Shown: in pieces, positions 1-5,677 of the stretch
Numbering within the stretch: position 1 is the stretch's first letter
Layout: the number at the start of each line of letters is the position of its first letter
Origin: XN24 sp964462675
GTDB taxonomy: Bacteria > Pseudomonadota > Gammaproteobacteria > Steroidobacterales > XN24
Assembly: GCA_964462675.1 (NCBI GenBank)
Contig: CAYWYS010000061.1
Coordinates: forward strand, 1 to 12,959
Reading direction: 5' to 3'
DNA: 12,959 nucleotides
Position numbers and translations under genes: made by a program
Notes under the pieces: generated by a model
The model's input: only the letters and a program-made list of their open reading frames with translations
The model's database searches: none
Told to the model about the DNA's origin: nothing

Positions 1-2
1 CG

Positions 3-257
3 CTACGAAATGAAGTAGCCGGGTACAGTCAATGCGGCCTTGGCATGACGCTTACTTACGTTCGTCGAAGCGTTGCAAACCATCTCGCTGACATCGCGAA
101 GGACCACCCGGATACAGCCTTCGAAGCTTGCGAACGCTGGCTACGGGAGGATCCCTCTCCGAACCTGAAATGGGTCGTTCGTCATGCGGTTGGGTATCCG
201 GCCAAAAAGAAAAGCGTAGCGGCACTGAAAATCCAGGCTGCTGCCAGAGGAAAATGA
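3..257 (+). CDS. DNA alkylation repair protein, C-terminal part (cut by window edge)
   Basis: The reading frame is open to the left edge, so this is the 3' end of a gene that begins outside the window, or a degraded remnant. An in-frame ATG lies at 45, but the frame carries on upstream of it. The visible part has two amphipathic repeat helices with the motif YVRRSVANHLADIAKDHPD, followed by KWVVRHAVGYPAKK. Both are typical of the last HEAT-like repeats of AlkC/AlkD-type DNA alkylation repair proteins, where the basic face contacts DNA and alkylated bases are excised. The roughly 14 residues before the ATG do not obviously continue the repeat pattern, so a frame-disrupted remnant is possible. 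The next gene starts 47 nt downstream on the same strand. Family assignment is by motif recognition only. Confidence 0.66.
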   Translation, partial: LRNEVAGYSQCGLGMTLTYVRRSVANHLADIAKDHPDTAFEACERWLREDPSPNLKWVVRHAVGYPAKKKSVAALKIQAAARGK

Positions 258-304
258 CGCTATTCGCCACTCGTTGATAAAGAGATCAAGGATCAGCATA
301 TCCA

Positions 305-1192
305 ATGCCGCCGGTTCAGCCCTGCGTCGCGCTCGTCACCTGCTCCGCCTTCCCGCAGCTTTACGAGGACGATCTTCTGCTCGCGCGAGCACTCGAGCGG
401 CTCGGTATCGGCGCAGTCGCGGTTGTCTGGAGCGACGCGAACATCGACTGGGAGTCTTTCGCGGCGCTGGTGATTCGCTCACCGTGGGACTACTTCGAGC
501 GTGCCACCGAGTTTCGCGCCTGGCTCGACGCGCGCATCGCCAGTGGCGTACTCATGTGCAATTCCGGCGACATCCTCGACTGGAACTACGACAAGCGCTA
601 CCTGCAAGATCTTGAGGCAGTCGGCATCTCGCTGGTGCCGACCATATGCATCGGCCGCGGCGAGCAGGCCGACGTGGCGGCGTTGGCGCTGGCGCGCGGC
701 TGGAAGGAAATCGTCGTCAAGCCCAGCATCTCGGGTGGCGCCTACCGCACCTATCGCTTCCTGGTCGAAGACGCGCAGGACTTTGCCAGGGAAATCGACG
801 ACGTGCTCGCCGATCGGGGCGTGCTGGTCCAGCCCTTCTTGCCCGAGATACTCAGTAGCGGCGAGCTCTCGATGCTGTTCTTCGATGGCGTGTACAGCCA
901 TGCCGTATGCAAGCGGCCCAGGCCCGGCGATTATCGCGTGCAGTTTCAATTCGGTGGCACCAACGAAAATGTCGAGGTCGAGCCGGCGCTGGTAGCGCAA
1001 GCGCGGGCCTGTGTCCTGGCGAGCCCGTCCTTGCCCGTCTACGCCCGCGTCGACGGCGTGGTTAAGGACGGGAACTTTCTCCTCATGGAACTGGAAGTCT
1101 TCGAGCCGCTGATGTTTCTGGCCGGCCATCCCGAGGCGCCGGGGCGCTTTGCCCGCGCCGTGCAAGGGCGCCTCGCGCTGGCGCGAGGCTGA
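305..1192 (+). CDS. ATP-grasp domain protein, DcsG-like
   Basis: A 295-residue ATP-grasp ligase. The family activates a carboxylate as an acyl-phosphate with ATP and couples it to an amine or another nucleophile. The N-terminal domain (about 1-100) holds VIRSPWDYF (56-64) and an NSxDxLxWNxDKRYL-type segment (86-100). The ATP-binding part has EIVVKPSISGGAYRTY (135-150), QPFLPEI (176-182) and GELSMLFFDGVYSHAV (186-201). YARVDG (246-251) and LMELEVFEP (260-268) supply the likely metal-binding acidic residues. This layout is that of the stand-alone ATP-grasp proteins related to DcsG, the O-ureido-serine cyclo-ligase of cycloserine synthesis. No other cycloserine-type gene is nearby, so the substrate is unknown. 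ATG 305 has AAGGA at 288-292, a rather long 12-nt spacing, and the protein starts directly with the first beta strand. Confidence 0.82.
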   Translation: MPPVQPCVALVTCSAFPQLYEDDLLLARALERLGIGAVAVVWSDANIDWESFAALVIRSPWDYFERATEFRAWLDARIASGVLMCNSGDILDWNYDKRYLQDLEAVGISLVPTICIGRGEQADVAALALARGWKEIVVKPSISGGAYRTYRFLVEDAQDFAREIDDVLADRGVLVQPFLPEILSSGELSMLFFDGVYSHAVCKRPRPGDYRVQFQFGGTNENVEVEPALVAQARACVLASPSLPVYARVDGVVKDGNFLLMELEVFEPLMFLAGHPEAPGRFARAVQGRLALARG

Positions 1193-1218
1193 GCCACTTT
1201 GCAGCCTCCGCCTGACAC

Positions 1219-1248
1219 AATGGCCCGGCCATTCGTTCGGTATCGAAC
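1219..1248. promoter_or_regulatory. Two adjacent palindromes upstream of the Crp/Fnr-type gene
   Basis: AATGGCC-C-GGCCATT (1219-1233) is a perfect 7-bp inverted repeat around one base. One base later comes GTTCG-GTAT-CGAAC (1235-1248), a perfect 5-bp inverted repeat. They lie in the 130-nt gap between the ATP-grasp gene and the regulator gene, 75-104 nt before its ATG. Their position suits operators for autoregulation, but neither matches the classic CRP or FNR box, and the first could instead be a weak RNA hairpin after the ATP-grasp stop codon. Confidence 0.3.
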
Positions 1249-1322
1249 AGAAGTCAGACTGCGGGGGCGGCACGATTGAAAGGTGTGCGACCTCCAGCGC
1301 CCCTCCACCAATGAGCGCATAA

Positions 1323-2129
1323 ATGTCAATTAAACCAGAGCCGTCGCAGAATCATCTCCTCGCGGCCTTGTCGCCCGAGGTTCAAAGTCGCCTGTTTCCG
1401 TACCTGGAGCTGGTGCCGCTACCGCTCCGCGCGATCATGTACGAGGCCGGGCGTCCAATGCGCCACGTCTACTTTCCAACTGATTCCATCATTTCGTTGC
1501 AATACGTCATGGAGAATGGCGCATCGACTGCGATTCTCGTGGTGGGTAATGAGGGATTGCTAGGCATCACGTTGTTCATGGGCGGGGAGAGCACATCCAG
1601 CAGGTCGCTGGTGCAGAGCGCGGGTTACGCCTACCGCCTTCCGAGGTCGCGGGTCAAGGAGGAGTTCAAGCGTCACGGCCAGTTGCTGTTGCTGATGCTG
1701 CGCTACACGCAGGCGCTGATCACGCAAGTGGCCCAGACTGCCGTGTGCAACCGGCACCACTCAATTGACCAGCAACTTTGCCGCTGGCTCCTGCTTTCCA
1801 TGGATCGGCTGTCGCACAACAACTTGACCATGACCCAGGAGTTCATCGGCAACATGCTTGGCGTTCGGCGCGAGGGCGTTACCCAGGCAGCCTTGAAGCT
1901 GCAGCAACTCGGCGTCATCTCCTATAAGCGTGGATTGATCAAGGTGCTTGACCGAGCGAAACTCGAGAATCTGAGTTGCGAGTGCTATGAAGTGGTCAAG
2001 AAGGAAACGGAGCTTCTGTTGGATTACCTGCCCCAGCGTCAACTGGTCACGAATGGCGACGCCATTCCGACGGTGACCCTCCAGAAGACGCCGTTGCTTG
2101 TGACGGGCGACCGGGAGCTGCGCCCCTGA
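1323..2129 (+). CDS. Crp/Fnr-family transcriptional regulator
   Basis: A 268-residue cytoplasmic DNA-binding regulator. Residues about 10-120 form a cyclic-nucleotide-binding-type beta barrel, with segments such as HVYFPTDSIISL (48-59) and VGNEGLLGITLFMGGES (74-90). The long dimer helix follows (about 120-155). The winged helix-turn-helix spans about 165-210, with TQEFIGNMLGVRREGVTQAA (171-190) as the DNA-reading element. The arginine-containing phosphate-binding cassette of true cAMP receptors is not evident, and there is no cysteine cluster for an Fe-S centre. The signal is therefore unknown, as for many proteins of the subgroup with this VGNEG motif. ATG 1323 lacks a clear ribosome-binding site; the ATG at 1311 runs into a stop after three codons. 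The gene is visibly less GC-rich than the genes on the right side of the window. Confidence 0.86.
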   Translation: MSIKPEPSQNHLLAALSPEVQSRLFPYLELVPLPLRAIMYEAGRPMRHVYFPTDSIISLQYVMENGASTAILVVGNEGLLGITLFMGGESTSSRSLVQSAGYAYRLPRSRVKEEFKRHGQLLLLMLRYTQALITQVAQTAVCNRHHSIDQQLCRWLLLSMDRLSHNNLTMTQEFIGNMLGVRREGVTQAALKLQQLGVISYKRGLIKVLDRAKLENLSCECYEVVKKETELLLDYLPQRQLVTNGDAIPTVTLQKTPLLVTGDRELRP

Positions 2130-2237
2130 ACTGAGACGGGCGACGAAAACCCCGGTTATGCTTTCTTCGCGCCGCGAAACCAGCCTGAGCGTTGTTTGGC
2201 CGCAGCCTGTCGTTTAACCTACAGTTCTCTGCAACCT

Positions 2238-2242
2238 GGAGG
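2238..2242 (+). promoter_or_regulatory. Ribosome-binding site fixing the GTG start of the VOC gene
   Basis: GGAGG lies 8 nt before GTG 2251. The longer open frame begins at GTG 2242, whose first base is the last base of this site, so 2242 cannot be the real start. Confidence 0.7.
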
Positions 2243-2250
2243 TGCGAGCC

Positions 2251-2622
2251 GTGGAACTTGGCGCGTTCTCCGTCAGCCTCGCGGTGAAGGATATTGAGGC
2301 CTCCCGGGCGTTTTACGAGAAGCTTGGCTTCTCCACCATGGGCGGCGATCAATCACAGGGTTGGCTGATCCTCAGGAATGGCGCGACGGTGATTGGTTTG
2401 TTTCAGGGCATGTTTGACAAGAATATCCTGACCTTCAATCCAGGCTGGGACCAATCCGCGTGCCCGCTGAAGTCCTTCACGGATGTCCGAGACCTGCAGC
2501 AGTCGCTGGAAGCGCAGGGCATCAGTATTAGCACTCGCGCCGATCCGGACAGCAACGGGCCGGCACACATCATCTTCTCTGACCCGGATGACAACGTGAT
2601 CATGCTTGATCAGCATGTCTAA
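2251..2622 (+). CDS. VOC-family (glyoxalase/bleomycin-resistance fold) protein
   Basis: A protein of 123 residues, one two-module VOC domain, the usual length for single-domain members. It begins MELGAFSVSLAVKDIEASRA with FYEKLGF right after, the standard first beta-alpha unit. It ends with FSDPDDNVIMLDQHV, the usual last strand. VOC proteins range from metal-dependent isomerases and dioxygenases to resistance proteins that only bind a drug. The first metal position usually filled by His or Gln is not obvious here, so the chemistry cannot be named. The GTG start at 2251 is chosen because of the strong GGAGG site 8 nt upstream. The gene stands between the regulator and the GNAT gene with gaps of 121 and 73 nt, so it may have its own promoter, though none is clear. 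Confidence 0.82.
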   Translation: MELGAFSVSLAVKDIEASRAFYEKLGFSTMGGDQSQGWLILRNGATVIGLFQGMFDKNILTFNPGWDQSACPLKSFTDVRDLQQSLEAQGISISTRADPDSNGPAHIIFSDPDDNVIMLDQHV

Positions 2623-2695
2623 GGTCTGGTCAATCCTGAATACATCGGGGGAATGACCGCTTGGGGCCACGCCGTATCTTGTAAGGGGGTCTTGG

Positions 2696-3352
2696 ATGAA
2701 GCCTGCCCTGCAAGGATCGCGCATCGTCCTTCGTCCGGTGACCGAGGACGATCTTCCGGAGGTCCTGGCCATCCTCCGCGAGCCGGAGGTCGCTTGCCAT
2801 TGGAGCCAGCCCGATGACATCTTCGACCGGCACGAGCTCCTTTCCGGTGATGATGCCGATGGTGCAGAGTGCAGAACCACTTTTGCCATCGCGCCGAAAG
2901 ACCAGACGATTGGCTGGATTGCCGGATGGGAGAAGCTGCATCGCGACTATCGGCATGCAGGGATCGACCTGTTCCTGTCCACGAAGCACCAGGGCCAGGG
3001 CTTCGGGCCTGAGGCGATACGACTGGTACGCCGCTTCCTGTTCGAGGAGCGAAAGCATCACCGCATCACGATCGACCCGGCGGCTGACAACGCCCCGGCG
3101 ATCCGGGCTTACGAGAAGGTCGGTTTCAAGCGGGTCGGCGTCATGCGGCGGTACGAGCGGGGCGCCGACGGAGCCAGACCAGCCCGCCCCGATCATCCGG
3201 GCCAGCCGAATCACCGGACAGCACAGCCGCAGCGGCGGGTGACGAATAAGCCAGCGCTGCGGCTGACGAAAAGGCCTGTCGCGCGGCCCGTCGCGGGCTC
3301 TCAGCGTCAGATGGGCGAGAGCAGCTGTGGAGATTTCAGGAGCATGAAATGA
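2696..3352 (+). CDS. GNAT-family N-acetyltransferase with an atypical C-terminal tail
   Basis: Residues 1-160 are a normal GNAT domain that transfers acetyl from acetyl-CoA to an amine. They show SRIVLRPVTEDDLPEVLAIL near the start, GIDLFLSTKHQGQGFGPEAI (the acetyl-CoA loop is QGQGFG), HHRITIDPAADNAPAIRAYE and KVGFKRVGVMRRYERGADG. This is the pattern of the aminoglycoside AAC(6')-like branch. Relatives normally continue with a last strand of the type TWHDGLLMxLL and stop. Here the frame instead runs on for about 58 Arg/Pro/Gln-rich residues with no family resemblance and ends in an ATGA overlap with the next gene. Neither other frame restores the expected ending. The 3' end therefore looks replaced or rearranged, and activity is uncertain. 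The start is supported by AAGGGGG about 8 nt before ATG 2696. Confidence 0.8.
   Translation: MKPALQGSRIVLRPVTEDDLPEVLAILREPEVACHWSQPDDIFDRHELLSGDDADGAECRTTFAIAPKDQTIGWIAGWEKLHRDYRHAGIDLFLSTKHQGQGFGPEAIRLVRRFLFEERKHHRITIDPAADNAPAIRAYEKVGFKRVGVMRRYERGADGARPARPDHPGQPNHRTAQPQRRVTNKPALRLTKRPVARPVAGSQRQMGESSCGDFRSMK
3224..3265. repeat. 11-bp inverted repeat in the tail of the GNAT gene
   Basis: CAGCCGCAGCG (3224-3234) and its exact reverse complement CGCTGCGGCTG (3255-3265) are separated by 20 nt. A near-direct repeat overlaps it: GCGGGTGACGAATAAG (3235-3250) and GCGGCTGACGAAAAGG (3259-3274) agree at 13 of 16 positions. The element sits in the part of the acetyltransferase gene that has lost family resemblance. 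Confidence 0.5.
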
Positions 3353-4026
3353 CGGAGGGAAGCCAAGCACGGAGCGCAGCAAGAATCTCTGGCGTCCTTT
3401 ACTTGCTGATCATCGCCGGCGGACTGTTCGCCGAGGTCTATGTTCGCGGGCAGCTGATTGTGTATGGCGATCCGGCAGCCACGGCGCGCAATATCTTGGA
3501 ACACGAGCTGTTGTTTCGGCTGGGCTTCGCCGCCAATCTCACGTATCTCGCCTGCGCCCTGCCGCTGGCGCTGATCTTCTACGGGCTTTTCGAGCGCGTG
3601 AGCAGGCCGGTCGCGATGCTCGCGCTGGCGTTCACCCTCGTGGCCGTCGGCACCGAGGCCGTCAACCTGCTCAATCACTTCGCGCCCCTGCGTATCCTCG
3701 GTGCACGGGGCCTGGAGGAGTTTGCCGCCGCGGAGCAGCTGGCTTACGTGCATCTCAGGCTGTTCGGCAGCGGCTTCGGGATCAGCCTTGTTTTCTTCGG
3801 GATTGCTTGCGTGCTGAACGGCTACCTGATCTTCCGGTCGCGCTTTCTGCCCCGGCTCCTCGGTGTAATGATCGCCGTGGCAGGCGTATGCTACCTGGCC
3901 AACAGTTACTCGCTCTTTATTGCGCCCTGGCTGGCAGCCATGTTGTTCCCGTACATACTGGTGCCCTGCCTGGTGGCGGAGTTGTCGCTCGCATTGTGGC
4001 TCGTCATAAAGGGCGTCGAATTCTAG
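3349..4026 (+). CDS. DUF4386-family integral membrane protein
   Basis: A 225-residue inner-membrane protein with about six hydrophobic helices, near residues 13-30, 57-80, 87-108, 137-160, 168-190 and 194-219. The opening ARISGVLYLLIIAGGLFAEV and the middle ALIFYGLFERVSRPVAMLAL are characteristic of DUF4386, a family without a known function. Its ATG overlaps the stop of the acetyltransferase gene (ATGA at 3349-3352), and AGGAG at 3338-3342 lies 6 nt before the ATG inside that gene, so the two are likely translationally coupled. Its own TAG stop shares a base with the GTG start of the following SRPBCC gene. The chain of overlaps indicates one transcript. Confidence 0.84.
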   Translation: MTEGSQARSAARISGVLYLLIIAGGLFAEVYVRGQLIVYGDPAATARNILEHELLFRLGFAANLTYLACALPLALIFYGLFERVSRPVAMLALAFTLVAVGTEAVNLLNHFAPLRILGARGLEEFAAAEQLAYVHLRLFGSGFGISLVFFGIACVLNGYLIFRSRFLPRLLGVMIAVAGVCYLANSYSLFIAPWLAAMLFPYILVPCLVAELSLALWLVIKGVEF

Positions 4027-4499
4027 TGAAGATCGTCAAGCCGAAACGCGTAACCCGTTCCTATACGCAGAAGCTGGCGGGGCCGCCGAGCGCGGTCTTT
4101 CCGCTGCTGTGCCCGGTGCGGGAGGCCGAGTGGATTCCCGGCTGGGATCCGCTGCTCGTCGTCTCCTCCAGCGGTGTGGCCGAACGCGACTGTGTGTTCG
4201 TCACCCGGGCCCAGCCGCGCGACGCGATCTGGTACATCACGCGCCACGAGCCGGAAGCGGGCGTTCTCGAGATGATCAAGATCACCCCGGCAGTCACGGC
4301 CTGCCGGCTCACGATCCTGCTGCGCGCCACCAAGAAGGGGTGCGAGGCCGAAGTCACTTACTCGCACACGAGCCTGGGCCCAAAAGGCGACGAATTCATC
4401 GCCACCTTCACGGACTCCTTCTATCGGACCTTCATGCGAGATTGGGAGTCCAGGCTCAATGAGCACCTGCAGCACGGCATGGCGGGTCGAAACGCGTGA
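4026..4499 (+). CDS. SRPBCC-superfamily (START/polyketide cyclase-like) protein
   Basis: A 157-residue soluble protein with the helix-grip layout of the SRPBCC superfamily. An N-terminal strand RSYTQKLAGPPSAVFPLLCP (11-30) leads into the first helix, followed by EAEWIPGWDPLLV (33-45). Several strands follow, including ECDVFVTR-like and WYITRHEPEAGVLEMIKITP segments, and a long C-terminal helix (about 121-148) closes a hydrophobic pocket. Such proteins bind or transform small hydrophobic molecules; the ligand cannot be inferred. The GTG start at 4026 shares one base with the preceding TAG stop. A longer frame from 3807 would overlap the DUF4386 gene almost entirely and has no family signal before 4026. 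The gene ends in a GTGA overlap with the GFA gene. Confidence 0.75.
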   Translation: MKIVKPKRVTRSYTQKLAGPPSAVFPLLCPVREAEWIPGWDPLLVVSSSGVAERDCVFVTRAQPRDAIWYITRHEPEAGVLEMIKITPAVTACRLTILLRATKKGCEAEVTYSHTSLGPKGDEFIATFTDSFYRTFMRDWESRLNEHLQHGMAGRNA

Positions 4500-4840
4500 T
4501 CACCTCGAGTTGCCACTGCGGTGCCGTGGTGCTCGAGACCGAGTTTCCCCCGGAAGTGGTCACCGAGTGCAACTGCTCGATCTGTCGCCGGCTGGGGGCG
4601 CGCTGGGCGCACTACACGCACGAGCAGGTCCACGTCACCAGCGCGCCCGGCGCCCTGGTCGCGTACATCTGGGGAGACCGTGAGATCGAGTTCTACCACT
4701 GCGCCCGCTGCGGTTGCACGACACACTACGAACTCGTGGACAAGCAGCCCGGCAGCCGGCTCGCGATCAACACTCGCGGCATGGACCCCGCCGTCGCCGC
4801 CAACGCCCGCGTCCGGCTGTTCGACGGCGCCGCCATGTAA
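4496..4840 (+). CDS. GFA-family (CENP-V type) zinc-binding protein
   Basis: A 114-residue protein of the family named after glutathione-dependent formaldehyde-activating enzyme. The zinc-binding cysteines are all present: SCHCG (C6, C8), CNCSIC (C25, C27, C30) and CARCGC (C69, C72, C74), giving the family pattern CxC ... CxxC ... CxxC. The C-terminal VRLFDGA is also usual for the family, so the gene is complete. Proven formaldehyde-glutathione chemistry is limited to a few members, so the exact role is open. The GTG start at 4496 overlaps the stop of the SRPBCC gene (GTGA). A short-repeat array begins directly after its TAA, which probably marks the end of this transcription unit. Confidence 0.87.
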   Translation: MITSSCHCGAVVLETEFPPEVVTECNCSICRRLGARWAHYTHEQVHVTSAPGALVAYIWGDREIEFYHCARCGCTTHYELVDKQPGSRLAINTRGMDPAVAANARVRLFDGAAM

Positions 4841-4897
4841 TTCGGGGTCAGACCCCCTGTTCGGGGTCAGACCCCCTTTCCAAGACCCCCTTTCCAA
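4841..4897. repeat. Compact short-repeat array with GGGGTCAGACCCC units
   Basis: TTCGGGGTCAGACCCCCT occurs at 4841-4858 and again at 4860-4877, a 19-bp period. Each copy is a near-palindrome (GGGGT-CAG-ACCCC). The second copy runs into a tandem 14-bp repeat, GACCCCCTTTCCAA at 4870-4883 and 4884-4897. The array starts at the base after the GFA stop codon and ends 21 nt before the ATG of the lipase-like gene, so it fills nearly the whole gap. Dispersed palindromes of this type are, to my knowledge, common in proteobacterial genomes and may be REP-like; that is recalled, not tested here. Hairpins could attenuate read-through from the left. Confidence 0.75.
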
Positions 4898-4918
4898 ATG
4901 GTGCCGTAGAATGCCGGC

Positions 4919-5677
4919 ATGAAGCTTCTTCAAGTCGCCATTGCCCTGCTTGCCCTCGCGCCGGCCCCCGCTTCGGCCTACCCGGTGGCCCAGCCGTCCG
5001 GCCCCGAGCTCGTCGTGCTGCTGCACGGACTGGCACGTTTAGCGGGCTCGATGGACGTGCTGTCAGGCGCGCTCAAGGACGCCGGATTCGAGGTCTGCAA
5101 CGTCGGCTATCCCTCGACGGAGTTGCCGATCGACACGCTGGCCAGCGATATCGTCCTGCCCGAGATCCTCGGTTGCGCCGGGCCGGAACCGCGCGCCGTG
5201 AACTTCGTGACGCACTCGATGGGCGGCATCATCGTGCGCCAGCTCCGTGCCTCGGACAGCGGCTTGCGATTCGGGCGCGTCGTTATGCTCGGGCCGCCGA
5301 ACCAGGGCAGCGAAGTCGTCGATGCGCTGGGCGAACTGGCGCCGTTCGAGTGGCTGAACGGCCCGGCCGGGCAGGAACTCGGCACGGGCGAGGAATCCGT
5401 GCCGCGCGCGCTCGGTGCGACGGACCTCGAGGTGGGCGTGATCGCTGGCCGACGCTCGATCAACCCGATGCTATCGATGATCATCCCGGGCGAGGACGAC
5501 GGCAAGGTTGCGGTTGAGAACACCAGGCTCGAGGGCATGCGCGACTTTCTCGTCGTGTCCGTCAGTCACCCCTTCCTGATGAAGAGCCCGGAAGTCATCC
5601 GGCAGGCGATCCACTTCCTGCGGTCGGGACGTTTCGATCACGAAGGACAGAAGATCGCGGATGGCCGCGGGCCATGA
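4919..5677 (+). CDS. Secreted alpha/beta hydrolase, lipase-like
   Basis: A 252-residue protein with a Sec-type signal peptide (1-20, MKLLQVAIALLALAPAPASA, probable cut before YP). VVLLHGLAR (32-40) is the oxyanion-hole loop. The nucleophile elbow is THSMGG (98-103) with Ser100; the first glycine of the usual GxSxG is a threonine. The likely acid is Asp193 or Asp194 in GEDDGKVAVE, and His217 in SHPFLM completes the triad. Together these point to an ester hydrolase acting in the periplasm or outside the cell, similar to small triacylglycerol-lipase or PGAP1-like proteins; the substrate is unknown. There is no obvious ribosome-binding site before ATG 4919. Its last 17 nt overlap the start of the flavoprotein gene, suggesting co-translation. 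Confidence 0.8.
   Translation: MKLLQVAIALLALAPAPASAYPVAQPSGPELVVLLHGLARLAGSMDVLSGALKDAGFEVCNVGYPSTELPIDTLASDIVLPEILGCAGPEPRAVNFVTHSMGGIIVRQLRASDSGLRFGRVVMLGPPNQGSEVVDALGELAPFEWLNGPAGQELGTGEESVPRALGATDLEVGVIAGRRSINPMLSMIIPGEDDGKVAVENTRLEGMRDFLVVSVSHPFLMKSPEVIRQAIHFLRSGRFDHEGQKIADGRGP

Noticed and set aside
3160..3250. A simple frameshift explaining the odd GNAT tail
   Set aside because: Neither alternative + frame after 3160 gives the expected last strand (TWHDGLLM type), so a single insertion or deletion does not restore the family ending.
2130..3348. Integron cassette array (VOC, GNAT and small genes are frequent cassette cargo)
   Set aside because: I looked for attC pairs (RYYYAAC ... GTTRRRY) around the gene ends. 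Only an isolated GTTTAAC near 2214 appeared, with no partner.
3807..4025. Upstream extension of the SRPBCC frame inside the DUF4386 gene
   Set aside because: The extra 73 residues have no family signal, while the GTG at 4026 overlaps the preceding stop in the same style as the neighbouring junctions.
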